Source: Fusobacterium sp. (lineage in GTDB: Bacteria > Fusobacteriota > Fusobacteriia > Fusobacteriales > Fusobacteriaceae). Taken from it: 20,678 bases of DNA. The DNA lies in the NCBI RefSeq assembly GCF_032477075.1, contig NZ_JAWDXO010000047.1, forward strand, positions 1 to 20,678, written 5' to 3'. The notes under the pieces are model-generated. The model saw only the letters and a program-made list of their open reading frames with translations, was not told where the DNA came from and made no database searches. The translations under genes and the position numbers were made by a program. Positions 7,777-14,592 of the stretch are shown here, one piece after another. The first letter of the stretch is position 1, and each line of letters begins with the position of its first letter.

Positions 7777-8647
7777 AATATACTCCTTTTTCCAGTATTT
7801 TTATCTTCAGACTTATCAATACAAAGAAAAACAGAGTAGTGATTATAGCCAGTGCCGAAGCCCTTCCTGTCTGAAAAAAGGTAAAAGCATACTGATATAT
7901 ACTGTATACAAGGTTTGTACTTCCATTATTTGGTCCTCCCTGAGTAAGGACATTTATAGGGACAAACACCTGTTGAAGTCCATATACTACTGTCATTATT
8001 GACACATACAAAGCTGTGGAAGATGTCATTGGAAGTACTATATATATAAATATTTGAAGATTAGAAAGCTTATCTATTTTGGCACTTTCTATTAATTCTG
8101 ATGGAACTTCCAGTATCCCTGCTAAAAGAAGTATCAAATTATATCCAAATATTTTCCATGCGGTTATAATGCTCACCAAAAGAATTACCAATCCATTGGT
8201 TTTCAGCCAAAATAGAGATTCTATCCCAAATAATTCATAAACTTTTGATATAGGCCCTGACATAGGATTGAAAAGCCATAAGAACACCAGAGAAGCTACC
8301 ACAAGGGAAATTATACTTGGAAAAAATATCATTGCTCTATAGAAGCTTTTTAATCTGCTGATAAGCAGTGCCAGTGCATAAGCAAATACATATGGCAGTA
8401 TGAAATTGAATATTCCTAAAAATATTATATATAGGAATGTATTTCCCAGAGATTTGTATATAACTGAATCAGTCAATATATTTGTATAATTATCCAGTAA
8501 TATAAATTTCTTATTTTTACTTATCATATTCCAGTCAAAAAAACTGAGATAAATAGTTCTCAATATAGGCCAGAAAACAAATGCAGTAAAAATTCCTATA
8601 GCTGGAACTAAAAGCGCAATCATGTAATTTTCTTTTTTTATTTTCAA
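7766..8647 (-). CDS. ABC sugar transporter permease, UgpA/MalF-like
   Basis: A 293-residue inner-membrane subunit and the first gene of the operon. It has six predicted helices (first at about 9-28). The EAA loop lies at 187-207 (ESAKIDKLSNLQIF...VLPM), and LTQGGPNNGSTNLVY (234-248) is a hallmark of MalF/UgpA-type permeases. As in its partner, the Gly of Asp-Gly-Ala in the EAA loop is missing (Asp-Lys-Leu). The start is TTG at 8647 with GAGGAGAGG upstream. An ATG eight codons further in has only a weak RBS and would clip the N-terminal helix. Length is close to UgpA (295). The gene begins about 80 bases downstream of a 30-base palindrome. Confidence 0.88.
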   Translation of the reverse strand: MKIKKENYMIALLVPAIGIFTAFVFWPILRTIYLSFFDWNMISKNKKFILLDNYTNILTDSVIYKSLGNTFLYIIFLGIFNFILPYVFAYALALLISRLKSFYRAMIFFPSIISLVVASLVFLWLFNPMSGPISKVYELFGIESLFWLKTNGLVILLVSIITAWKIFGYNLILLLAGILEVPSELIESAKIDKLSNLQIFIYIVLPMTSSTALYVSIMTVVYGLQQVFVPINVLTQGGPNNGSTNLVYSIYQYAFTFFQTGRASALAIITTLFFFVLISLKIKILEKGVYYEN

Positions 8648-8727
8648 CTAAACCTCTCCTCAATATTTATTATTTTTATATTGAAATATTAGCACCTTTA
8701 TGTAAATAAAATATAAAATTAATGTAT

Positions 8728-8757
8728 AATAACAGTAAAAACTTTTTTACAGTTATT
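8728..8757. promoter_or_regulatory. Palindrome upstream of the ABC operon, candidate operator
   Basis: Arms AATAACAGTAAAAA (8728-8741) and TTTTTACAGTTATT (8744-8757) are inverted repeats with one mismatch and a two-base centre. The element lies 81 bases before the TTG start of the first permease and within the likely promoter region. It is too AT-rich and has no T-run placement to be a clear terminator. A local-regulator binding site is an inference. Confidence 0.4.
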
Positions 8758-8784
8758 TTACATTTTATCAATCATCCAAATAGA

Positions 8785-8818
8785 AAAAAGAGATTGAAAT
8801 GCCTATCAATCTCTTTTT
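8785..8818 (-). terminator. Intrinsic terminator of the alkylation-repair operon
   Basis: A perfect 13-bp stem (AAAAAGAGATTGA and complement) with an eight-base loop, followed on the minus strand by a run of six T. It lies 24 bases after the TAG of the exported caspase-like gene. Confidence 0.88.
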
Positions 8819-8841
8819 ATATTATTTTATACTGTTATTGT

Positions 8842-9633
8842 CTACCAGCCTGTAACTAATAAATTTCTAGCTGCTTTTTTACTGCATTTCTGATATTTTG
8901 AGTAAGCTTCTGCTCCTCTCTCTCTTATTTTTTCATTATCCTCTTTTTTCAGATAGCCATTTACTGCTGTATGAATAGTATATGCTTCTGGTGCCATACG
9001 TCCTGTTGTCCATATTAAAGGATTGACATTTGCAGAATTTAAATGTTTAGAAAAATAAAGTTTGCTGTAACAGGCAAGTATAATTATATCTCTTTTTTTC
9101 TTGTCTTTATTTACATATTTATTTCTGATATTAAAGTCCATAAGTCCATTATGGCCAATATATGATATTAAACCAGCATTGCCACCTATTCCAATAGTTT
9201 TTCCATTCAGCTCTATTGTATCTTTTTCTATTCCAGAACCAGCACTTAAGAAATCTTTTGTACACTCTTTAATATACTTGCCATCATAGGCATCTGCTAT
9301 GAGATAGGTATCTTTTTCTGTTATATGTTTAAATATAACCCTTTCAAGTACTATAGAATTTAATTTTTCCGATTTTACCAGCTTCCATTCCTTACTTCTT
9401 TTAAAATAGGTTTTTATCCCATAAGCACAGCCCCAGTAAAGATTATTTTCTGAATCCTGTCCATTTCCTATTTTTTCTGGTACCTTAACTATTCCCTGAT
9501 ATTTGTTATCACAAAGAGCTACAAAGATATGTATTGATTTAATTTCTTTATTTTTATCTTGACTATCTGCCTTTAAAGTGAAGCTATAAAAAATTAGAAA
9601 ACCAAAAATAAAAAATATTCTCATTTTTTTCAT
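8842..9633 (-). CDS. Exported protein with caspase-like His/Cys pattern, function unknown
   Basis: A 263-residue protein with an N-terminal signal peptide (FFIFGFLIFYSFTLKA, residues 7-22) and no later membrane segment, so probably periplasmic. Conserved-looking blocks are IHIFVALCDNKYQGIV (34-49), NNLYWGCAYGIKTYFKRS (63-80), LIADAYDG (111-118), ISYIGHNGLMDF (156-167) and IIILACYSKLYFS (183-195). The last two resemble the catalytic pattern of clan CD cysteine peptidases: strand-His-Gly-type turn (His161), then a hydrophobic strand ending Ala-Cys (Cys188) 27 residues later. The family resembles uncharacterised proteins I recall from other bacteria. The ATG at 9633 has GGAGAAA upstream; an in-frame ATG at 9750 would lie inside the methyltransferase gene. 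It starts 22 bases after that gene and ends at a strong terminator, so it is the third gene of the repair operon. Peptidase activity is inferred only. Confidence 0.7.
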   Translation of the reverse strand: MKKMRIFFIFGFLIFYSFTLKADSQDKNKEIKSIHIFVALCDNKYQGIVKVPEKIGNGQDSENNLYWGCAYGIKTYFKRSKEWKLVKSEKLNSIVLERVIFKHITEKDTYLIADAYDGKYIKECTKDFLSAGSGIEKDTIELNGKTIGIGGNAGLISYIGHNGLMDFNIRNKYVNKDKKKRDIIILACYSKLYFSKHLNSANVNPLIWTTGRMAPEAYTIHTAVNGYLKKEDNEKIRERGAEAYSKYQKCSKKAARNLLVTGW

Positions 9634-9655
9634 AATTTCTCCATATCTTCCCATT

Positions 9656-10195
9656 TTAAAGTGCTGTACCTTTAGTAGGAACAAAAAAATGCGACATATC
9701 AACTTTTTCAAGCTCCAGCAGTTTAACTTTTTTACTGATACCACTTGCAAATCCTGTCAAACTTCCATTTTTTCCTATAACACGATGACATGGAATGATA
9801 ATGGAAATAGGATTATGCCCTACTGCTCCACCAACTGCCTGACTGGACATTCTTTCTTTTCCCATTTTATCAGCTAAAATTTCTGCAATTTCACCATAAG
9901 TAATAGTTTTTCCATAAGGAATTTTACATAAAACATCCCATACAGCTTTTCTAAACTCTCCACCTTTTGGAGATAATGGAAGTTCTGAAATATCTGGTTT
10001 CTCTCCATTAAAATATCTATCCAGCCATTTTTTTGTAATTTTAAATACTGAAAGTTCTGATTTATCTTCTATCTTCTCTTTGATAGTAGCAGCATAATAC
10101 TTTTGCCCCTCATACCATAATCCAATGAGATTATCTCCATCACTTGCCAGTAATATTTTTCCTAAAGGTGATGAATAGTGTGTTGAATAATTCAT
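9656..10195 (-). CDS. ogt: Methylated-DNA--[protein]-cysteine S-methyltransferase
   Basis: A 179-residue suicide repair protein that moves the alkyl group from O6-methylguanine (and O4-methylthymine) in DNA to its own cysteine. The active-site motif is IPCHRVIG with Cys136. The recognition region is FRKAVWDVLCKIPYGKTITYGEIA (81-104; helix-turn-helix with the Tyr used in base flipping), followed by SSQAVGGAVGHNP (117-129). The N-terminal half is the usual less conserved alpha/beta domain. The start at 10195 was chosen because AAGGAGGC sits five bases upstream; an in-frame ATG at 10234 would overlap the Ada-AlkA gene. It follows that gene by 20 bases, so both are one transcript. E. coli Ogt is 171 residues. 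It could equally be named as a stand-alone Ada C-terminal domain. Confidence 0.93.
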   Translation of the reverse strand: MNYSTHYSSPLGKILLASDGDNLIGLWYEGQKYYAATIKEKIEDKSELSVFKITKKWLDRYFNGEKPDISELPLSPKGGEFRKAVWDVLCKIPYGKTITYGEIAEILADKMGKERMSSQAVGGAVGHNPISIIIPCHRVIGKNGSLTGFASGISKKVKLLELEKVDMSHFFVPTKGTAL

Positions 10196-10215
10196 TTTCT
10201 GCCTCCTTAATTCAT

Positions 10216-11682
10216 TTATTGCAACGAATTCCACAAATTAACTGTTGCATAACTCCGCCATGGGCGCCAGGCTTCTGCTAAAGTCAGTATTTCCTTTGAA
10301 GTATATGGTGCCAATGCCTTTTTTACTCCATAATCAGTTTCCAGAAAAGCATCAGTCCATCCCATAGCACGCATAGCAATATATTGAGCTGTCCAGCTTC
10401 CTATTCCAGAGATATTCATCAATTTTTTTATCCCTTTTTCTGGAGAATTGCAGGAATTAAAATCTATATTTTTCTCTGCAAAAGCTTTAGCAAGCTCTAA
10501 AATAGTCTTTGATCTTGTTTGAATTATCCCTATTTTTCTAAGATATTCATTAGTCTCATCTTTTAAATTCAGAATATCTTCTGGCTCTGGAAAAATATGA
10601 GTCAGTCCTTCTATTCCAGTTTGAACTGGTGTACCAAAGTTTTCTGTAAGTCTCGCTGCTAATGTTCTTGCTGCTTTTATAGTAATCTGCTGACCTAAAA
10701 CTGCTCTTACTGCCATTTCATAAGGATTGAAACAACCAGGTACACGAATGCCCAATACACGAAGTTCAGTATTGATTTCATTCATTGATTCCAGTCCTTC
10801 ATATACTGCATATGGGTCACAAGACAAGTCAAAAAGATGTCGTACACGAGTTAATACCTGTGATAATACAGGAAGAAGGGCAGCTGACATTGTAACCTTC
10901 AGAGTACTTCCAACAGGCTGATGCTCAACTTGTATCCAGCCATATATATGCTGTTCTTCATTTACAAAATGTACAGTACGATAATACTTATTATCTCTCA
11001 CTGTTTCCACCCCTGGAATAGCACGCAGAGCAAGAAACTTTAAGATATGTTCCCACTGATAAGGAGGGCGATAGCCCAATGCCAAGGTAATTTTATCAGT
11101 TTGTTTTCCTTCATTTCCTGTCTGTTTACGTAAAGCAGTAGGTACAAGTTTATACTGTTTTTTAAAAACATCATTAAAGCGTCTTAAACTTCCAAAGCCA
11201 GAAGCCATTGCAACTTCAAGAACTGATAAATTTGTATCAGTAAGCAGGCTTTTAGCAAGAAGCAGTCTGCAGGTTTGCAGATACTGTGTAGGAGTTACAT
11301 TATATTCTGATACAAAGACTCTGCGTAAATGACGGGATGTACATCCAAGATGACTAGCAGTTTCCTCTATACTATCACCATTTCCACATTCTTCTTCCAG
11401 TGTTTTAGCTGCATGACTGACAAGAGAAGCTGTAGCATCTGTAATAGAAGTTCCTGGTGCAAGTTCTGGTCTGCATATGAGACATGGCCGATAACCTCCC
11501 TGTTCTGCCGCTGCCGCTGTAGAGAAAAAAGTACAGTTTTCAAATTTTGGCATTTTTGCTCGACATACTGGACGACAATATACTTTTGTAGAGGATACCC
11601 CTACAAAAAAACGTCCATCAAATCTTGTATCTTTTGCTTTAAATGCCATATACCATGCATATTTTTTATCTTTCAGCATCAT
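10216..11682 (-). CDS. Ada-AlkA fusion: methyl-phosphotriester sensor/activator and 3-methyladenine DNA glycosylase
   Basis: A 488-residue protein in three parts. Residues 10-78 are the Ada zinc domain: VYCRPVCRAKMP (Cys36, Cys40) and YRPCLICRPE (Cys67, Cys70); Cys36 corresponds to the Ada cysteine that accepts methyl from DNA phosphotriesters. Residues 85-188 are an AraC-type helix-turn-helix (SIEETASHLGCTSRHLRR, then LSVLEVAMASGFGSLRRFN). Residues 195-488 are an AlkA-type glycosylase with AVLGQQI (327-333), helix-hairpin-helix ISGIGSWTAQYIAMR (424-438) and catalytic Asp450 in LETDYGVKK. So one protein can sense alkylation, activate genes and excise 3-methyladenine. The start is at 11682 or the next ATG at 11679, after AAGGAAGG. 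A TATAAT lies at 11707-11702 without a clear -35. The middle of the gene is visibly richer in GC than neighbours (27 of 60 bases at 10861-10920 against 13 of 60 at 8041-8100). Confidence 0.92.
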   Translation of the reverse strand: MMLKDKKYAWYMAFKAKDTRFDGRFFVGVSSTKVYCRPVCRAKMPKFENCTFFSTAAAAEQGGYRPCLICRPELAPGTSITDATASLVSHAAKTLEEECGNGDSIEETASHLGCTSRHLRRVFVSEYNVTPTQYLQTCRLLLAKSLLTDTNLSVLEVAMASGFGSLRRFNDVFKKQYKLVPTALRKQTGNEGKQTDKITLALGYRPPYQWEHILKFLALRAIPGVETVRDNKYYRTVHFVNEEQHIYGWIQVEHQPVGSTLKVTMSAALLPVLSQVLTRVRHLFDLSCDPYAVYEGLESMNEINTELRVLGIRVPGCFNPYEMAVRAVLGQQITIKAARTLAARLTENFGTPVQTGIEGLTHIFPEPEDILNLKDETNEYLRKIGIIQTRSKTILELAKAFAEKNIDFNSCNSPEKGIKKLMNISGIGSWTAQYIAMRAMGWTDAFLETDYGVKKALAPYTSKEILTLAEAWRPWRSYATVNLWNSLQ

Positions 11683-11906
11683 CCCACCTTCCTTTTTTAT
11701 AATTATATCATCCTTTTTTAAAAAAATCTGGCTGTTTTCGGACATGAATTTTTTTATATTTAAAATTTTTATCCATATTCCTCTAAATAACAAAATGATA
11801 TTATATTTTTTTATTCTTTAGTTCTAAAATAAGTTCTGACATATTCAAGCCATAATCATCTGTTATTATTACTGCATAAAGAAAAAACTTATGGAGAGTG
11901 ATGAAT

Positions 11907-12260
11907 ATGAAAAAATTAACTGTTATAGGAGCTATGTTATTAGCTTTAGGAGCTACTGCATTTGCAGGTGGACACAAAAACTGGAACAATTCTGATGGAG
12001 GAAGAAATTTTCTTTTGAATAATTCTTGCCAACCACCTTCAACTCCTATGAACTTTAAGAAAAATCCTGAAATGGAAAAAAGCAGTATTCTTATTGAAGA
12101 AAAAAGATTAGAGATAAAAAAAGAACTGCTTAAAGATGCTCCTGATTGGAATAAAGTTGAAAAACTTAATACGGAAATAAGTACTGAAAGAGGAAAAATG
12201 AAAACTGCTGTAATGAAAGCCAGATTTGAATATAATAAAACTCTTCCTAACCAAAATTAA
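11907..12260 (+). CDS. Small periplasmic protein, Spy/CpxP/ZraP-like
   Basis: A 117-residue exported protein: signal peptide MKKLTVIGAMLLALGATAFA, cleavage near Ala-Gly, then a His/Asn/Gly-rich linker and a helical domain (about 55-112) with SSILIEEKRLEIKKELLKD, DWNKVEKLNTEIS and MKTAVMKARFEYNKTLP. This two-helix pattern, with a Met/Arg/Phe segment at the end, is that of small periplasmic stress chaperones and metal sensors (Spy/CpxP/ZraP). The starts at 11901 and 11907 are both possible; GGAGAG lies just upstream and the signal peptide fits 11907 best. The gene is divergent from Ada-AlkA and ends at its own terminator. The family match is by pattern only, since the LTxxQ signature is not present in a recognisable form. 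Confidence 0.62.
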   Translation: MKKLTVIGAMLLALGATAFAGGHKNWNNSDGGRNFLLNNSCQPPSTPMNFKKNPEMEKSSILIEEKRLEIKKELLKDAPDWNKVEKLNTEISTERGKMKTAVMKARFEYNKTLPNQN

Positions 12261-12273
12261 ATATAAGAACATG

Positions 12274-12299
12274 AAAGCAGAGATTTATTCTGCTTTTTT
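12274..12299 (+). terminator. Intrinsic terminator
   Basis: An 8-bp stem AAAGCAGA/TCTGCTTT with a seven-base loop and a six-T tail, 13 bases after the TAA of the Spy-like gene. Confidence 0.85.
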
Positions 12300-12413
12300 C
12301 ATATAGAAATTAAAATCACAAATAATTTTAAAAATTTATTTAAAGTTCTTTTAAAATATAATATAAAAAATTATATTTTAATTATATATATTTAATTTAC
12401 ATTAATTTCTTAT

Positions 12414-12441
12414 TTGTATACAATAAATAATATGGTATAAT
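12414..12441 (+). promoter_or_regulatory. Strong candidate promoter with extended -10
   Basis: TTGTAT (12414-12419), a 16-base spacer and a perfect TATAAT (12436-12441) preceded by TGG, giving an extended -10. The predicted start near 12448 leaves a leader of about 157 bases before the small membrane protein gene. Confidence 0.6.
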
Positions 12442-12604
12442 TCATTATCTTATATTTTATTGTTAACTTTTTTTATTTATAAAAATCTAAAACAAAGATA
12501 TTCTTAAAATCTTGTTTTTAGTTTTCTTTTATTAAAAAATAAAGATCCAAATTATCAAACTTTGTATAAAATTCTATTAAATATAAAAAATGGGAGGGAT
12601 TTAA
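12442..12604 (+). promoter_or_regulatory. Long AT-rich leader with terminator-like hairpin
   Basis: Between the promoter and the gene at 12605 lies a hairpin: CTAAAACAAAGAT (12487-12499), nine-base loop, ATCTTGTTTTTAG (12509-12521), with a 2x2 internal mismatch, followed by TTTTCTTTT. This looks like a weak intrinsic terminator or attenuator, and would make an RNA of roughly 80 bases if it stops transcripts. No ORF of note occurs inside it. The distal part ends with the RBS TGGGAGGGA. The rest of 12300-12413 is AT-rich with nothing recognised. Confidence 0.4.
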
Positions 12605-12850
12605 ATGAAGTATAAATTAAAGTCAGAACTTGACCTAATGGGAACTGCTCTGAATGTCCTCTGTTTAACAATTGGTTTTGGAATAGTAGGACTTATTTTA
12701 AATTATGGATTGCGATTTATATTTAGAAGTTTTACTTTATCTTCTTGGTTTATTGTATTCTACAGTATATTCACATTTATTTTCCTAATAATTCATATTA
12801 TTAAAATTGTTATATCTACAACAATTATTGAAAAAATAGAAGAGAAATAA
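12605..12850 (+). CDS. Small membrane protein, unknown function
   Basis: An 81-residue protein with two hydrophobic segments, about 13-37 (ALNVLCLTIGFGIVGLILN) and about 45-72 (SWFIVFYSIFTFIFLIIH), joined by a short loop with two Arg, and a charged tail ending EKIEEK. No family was recognised. The start has GGGAGGGA six bases upstream. It is first in a series of three plus-strand genes; the next begins 54 bases downstream. It sits behind a strong promoter and a structured leader, so its expression may be controlled after initiation. A holin- or toxin-like role cannot be excluded, but nothing shows it. Confidence 0.6.
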   Translation: MKYKLKSELDLMGTALNVLCLTIGFGIVGLILNYGLRFIFRSFTLSSWFIVFYSIFTFIFLIIHIIKIVISTTIIEKIEEK

Positions 12851-12904
12851 AAGGTATAAAAAATTTAAAAAATTATATAAACTAAGGAGAAGAGGAGAAC
12901 TATT

Positions 12905-13288
12905 GTGAACTACAGCAAAGAAAATCAAGATAAATTACTTGCACAGGCATTGGCAGATTATGATATATTGGGAAAGGGCAGTGAAATAAAAGCTGTGGCC
13001 AAAAAACTTCCTACTATAAGTCATGAAGAAACAGTTACAGTAAGTAAAGAGAATCCTTTGGAATATTGTAAAAAGATATTAGAAAAACAAGGAAATGTAC
13101 TTGAATATGATGAAATTAATCAGAGGCTGATAGCCATGGTTGGAAGTGGATTTTTTAATTTAAATCCAGCCATTCTAATCCTTCATGTAATTAATCATGA
13201 AGTATACATAAGTGCAGCTGCTAAGGAAGGTCTTATAAAACAGCAAACTGCAAAAAAAGCTATTAGTAAATTTATATCTTTAATTTAG
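12905..13288 (+). CDS. Conserved-looking hypothetical protein
   Basis: A 127-residue soluble protein without signal peptide or membrane helix. It starts with GTG (12905), seven bases after the AGGAG of a long purine-rich run. The first half is charged (KLLAQALADYDILGKGSEI); the second half has a hydrophobic block FFNLNPAILILHVINHEVYI (around 83-102) followed by a basic helix KEGLIKQQTAKKAISKFI. I do not recognise the family. Spacing suggests it follows the small membrane protein in one transcript and precedes the leucine-rich-repeat gene by 117 bases. That gap also holds a 34-codon Ile/Lys-rich frame without RBS. Confidence 0.6.
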   Translation: MNYSKENQDKLLAQALADYDILGKGSEIKAVAKKLPTISHEETVTVSKENPLEYCKKILEKQGNVLEYDEINQRLIAMVGSGFFNLNPAILILHVINHEVYISAAAKEGLIKQQTAKKAISKFISLI

Positions 13289-13405
13289 ATGATTATACTT
13301 ATTGATATAATTATAAATAAGATTAAAATATGGATTATAATTATTAAAAAATATATGAAATATAATATTAAAAAAACTATTGTTTCTTTATAGCTGGGAG
13401 AGATT

Positions 13406-14161
13406 ATGATAACTTTTAATGAAAAGGATATTAAAAAAGCCTGTAAAAAGAGATTTTCATTTTTTATAAATGAAAAATTTTTAAATAATGTAAAAAGTTT
13501 AAGTATATGGGTTAGTGGAGATAGTATTTCTTTAAAGGATTTAGAACTTTTTCCTAATTTAGTAGATTTATATATAGATAAAGATGAAGGGACTTATGAA
13601 ATAGAAGATATAGATGTTATATATAAATGTGAGAAATTAAAAATATTAACACTTTCTAAATGTAAATCTTTTTATTTTCCTATTAATTATTTTCAAAATT
13701 TAACTGAACTATATTTCTATGATACAGAAATAGAAGACTTTTATTTCTTAAGGGAAATGCCTCAGTTGAATGATTTAATTCTAACTGGGGAAAATATAAA
13801 GGATCTTGGATTTTTAAAAAATCTCCCATCTCTTAAATATTTATCTTTAGAGGAAACAAGTGTAAGGGATATATCCTCTCTGAAATATTTAGTGGAACTT
13901 GAAGATATAGATTTTGAAGATAATGATTTAATAGAAGATTACAGTATTGTAGATGATCTTCCTTCACTTTTGAGTTATTCAATAGATGGGGATTATTTTG
14001 ATAAAGATGAGGAATATGCTGATGATGAGAAAACAGATGAGGAATATGAAGAAAAAGAAAAAAACAGAAGTTCAAAAAAGATAATTTCTAAAATTCTAAT
14101 TCCTATATTTTATTTTATTTTAGCTATTTTATTTATATACTACAAAAATATTTTCAAATAA
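13406..14161 (+). CDS. Leucine-rich-repeat protein with C-terminal membrane anchor
   Basis: A 251-residue protein. Residues 45-190 contain degenerate leucine-rich repeats of the SDS22/internalin-like type at roughly 21-23 residue spacing: LELFPNLVDLYI, YFQNLTELYFYDTEI, FLREMPQLNDLILTG, FLKNLPSLKYLSLEETSV, SLKYLVELEDIDF. Residues 196-219 are highly acidic (Asp/Glu/Tyr). Residues 229-246 (KILIPIFYFILAILFIYY) form one membrane helix near the C-terminus. With no N-terminal signal, this is the layout of a tail-anchored protein whose repeats face the cytoplasm. The repeats would bind another protein; the partner is unknown. The RBS GGGAGAGA precedes the ATG. It is last in the plus-strand series. 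Confidence 0.7.
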   Translation: MITFNEKDIKKACKKRFSFFINEKFLNNVKSLSIWVSGDSISLKDLELFPNLVDLYIDKDEGTYEIEDIDVIYKCEKLKILTLSKCKSFYFPINYFQNLTELYFYDTEIEDFYFLREMPQLNDLILTGENIKDLGFLKNLPSLKYLSLEETSVRDISSLKYLVELEDIDFEDNDLIEDYSIVDDLPSLLSYSIDGDYFDKDEEYADDEKTDEEYEEKEKNRSSKKIISKILIPIFYFILAILFIYYKNIFK

Positions 14162-14592
14162 ATTAAAATTATTTAAATCAAAAATATTCTTTAATACTTT
14201 AAATATATGAAAGTAATATATAAAAATAAATATTTTTTAAATATAAAAAAGGAAAACAAAATTGTTATAGTATATTATTATTACAAATATCTATCCTCAA
14301 GATGTTTTAATATATAGAAAAGGAATCTCTACGGTGTCGAGATTCCTTTTTTGTTTTAAAAAATTTGAATAGAATAAAACTCTTCTTAATAAAATTAAAT
14401 AAAAAAGTATGAAAATAGATATTTTATCTTATCCTTAAAATATCAGATAACTAAGATGGAAACTCTAATACACTTTTCCAGTTTTTTAATTATAAATTTT
14501 ATATTAATATATTTTTAAAATTTTAATTTTTTCAACAATACAATGCTATTTTAATTTAAAATCCATTAAAATATAGAAAACTTAGAAAATAT
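14162..14592. other. AT-rich convergent intergenic region
   Basis: The gap between the LRR gene (plus) and the PNPOx-like gene (minus). Apart from the terminator at 14318-14352 it is AT-rich with no recognisable gene in any frame. I found no convincing promoter before the hairpin, so a separate small RNA is not supported. Confidence 0.5.
14318..14352. terminator. Strong hairpin terminator, probably bidirectional
   Basis: A perfect 12-bp stem (AAAAGGAATCTC and complement) with loop TACGGTGTC and a six-T tail on the plus strand; on the minus strand the T-run is CCTTTTC. It lies 157 bases after the LRR stop and about 240 bases after the PNPOx stop. Confidence 0.85.

Noticed and set aside
9634..9750. 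Longer start for the exported caspase-like protein
   Set aside because: It would overlap the ogt gene by about 95 bases and bury the signal peptide; the inner ATG has an RBS.
10727..11721. Plus-strand frames opposite Ada-AlkA (10727-10921, 11329-11721)
   Set aside because: These are reverse-strand shadows of a well supported gene; Cys/Ser-rich composition with no start signal.
11683..11793. Longer start for Ada-AlkA
   Set aside because: The extension is not similar to Ada, and the RBS AAGGAAGG lies just before the inner ATG pair.
13289..13393. A 34-codon Ile/Lys-rich frame as small toxin gene
   Set aside because: It has no RBS, its composition is what AT-rich DNA gives by chance, and there is no hairpin or antisense RNA signal.
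13833..14075. His/Leu-rich minus-strand frame opposite the LRR gene
   Set aside because: It mirrors the codons of the LRR gene, has no RBS and shows no domain.
14162..14317. Small RNA gene ending at the 14318 hairpin
   Set aside because: I found no acceptable promoter; convergent mRNA ends explain the hairpin.
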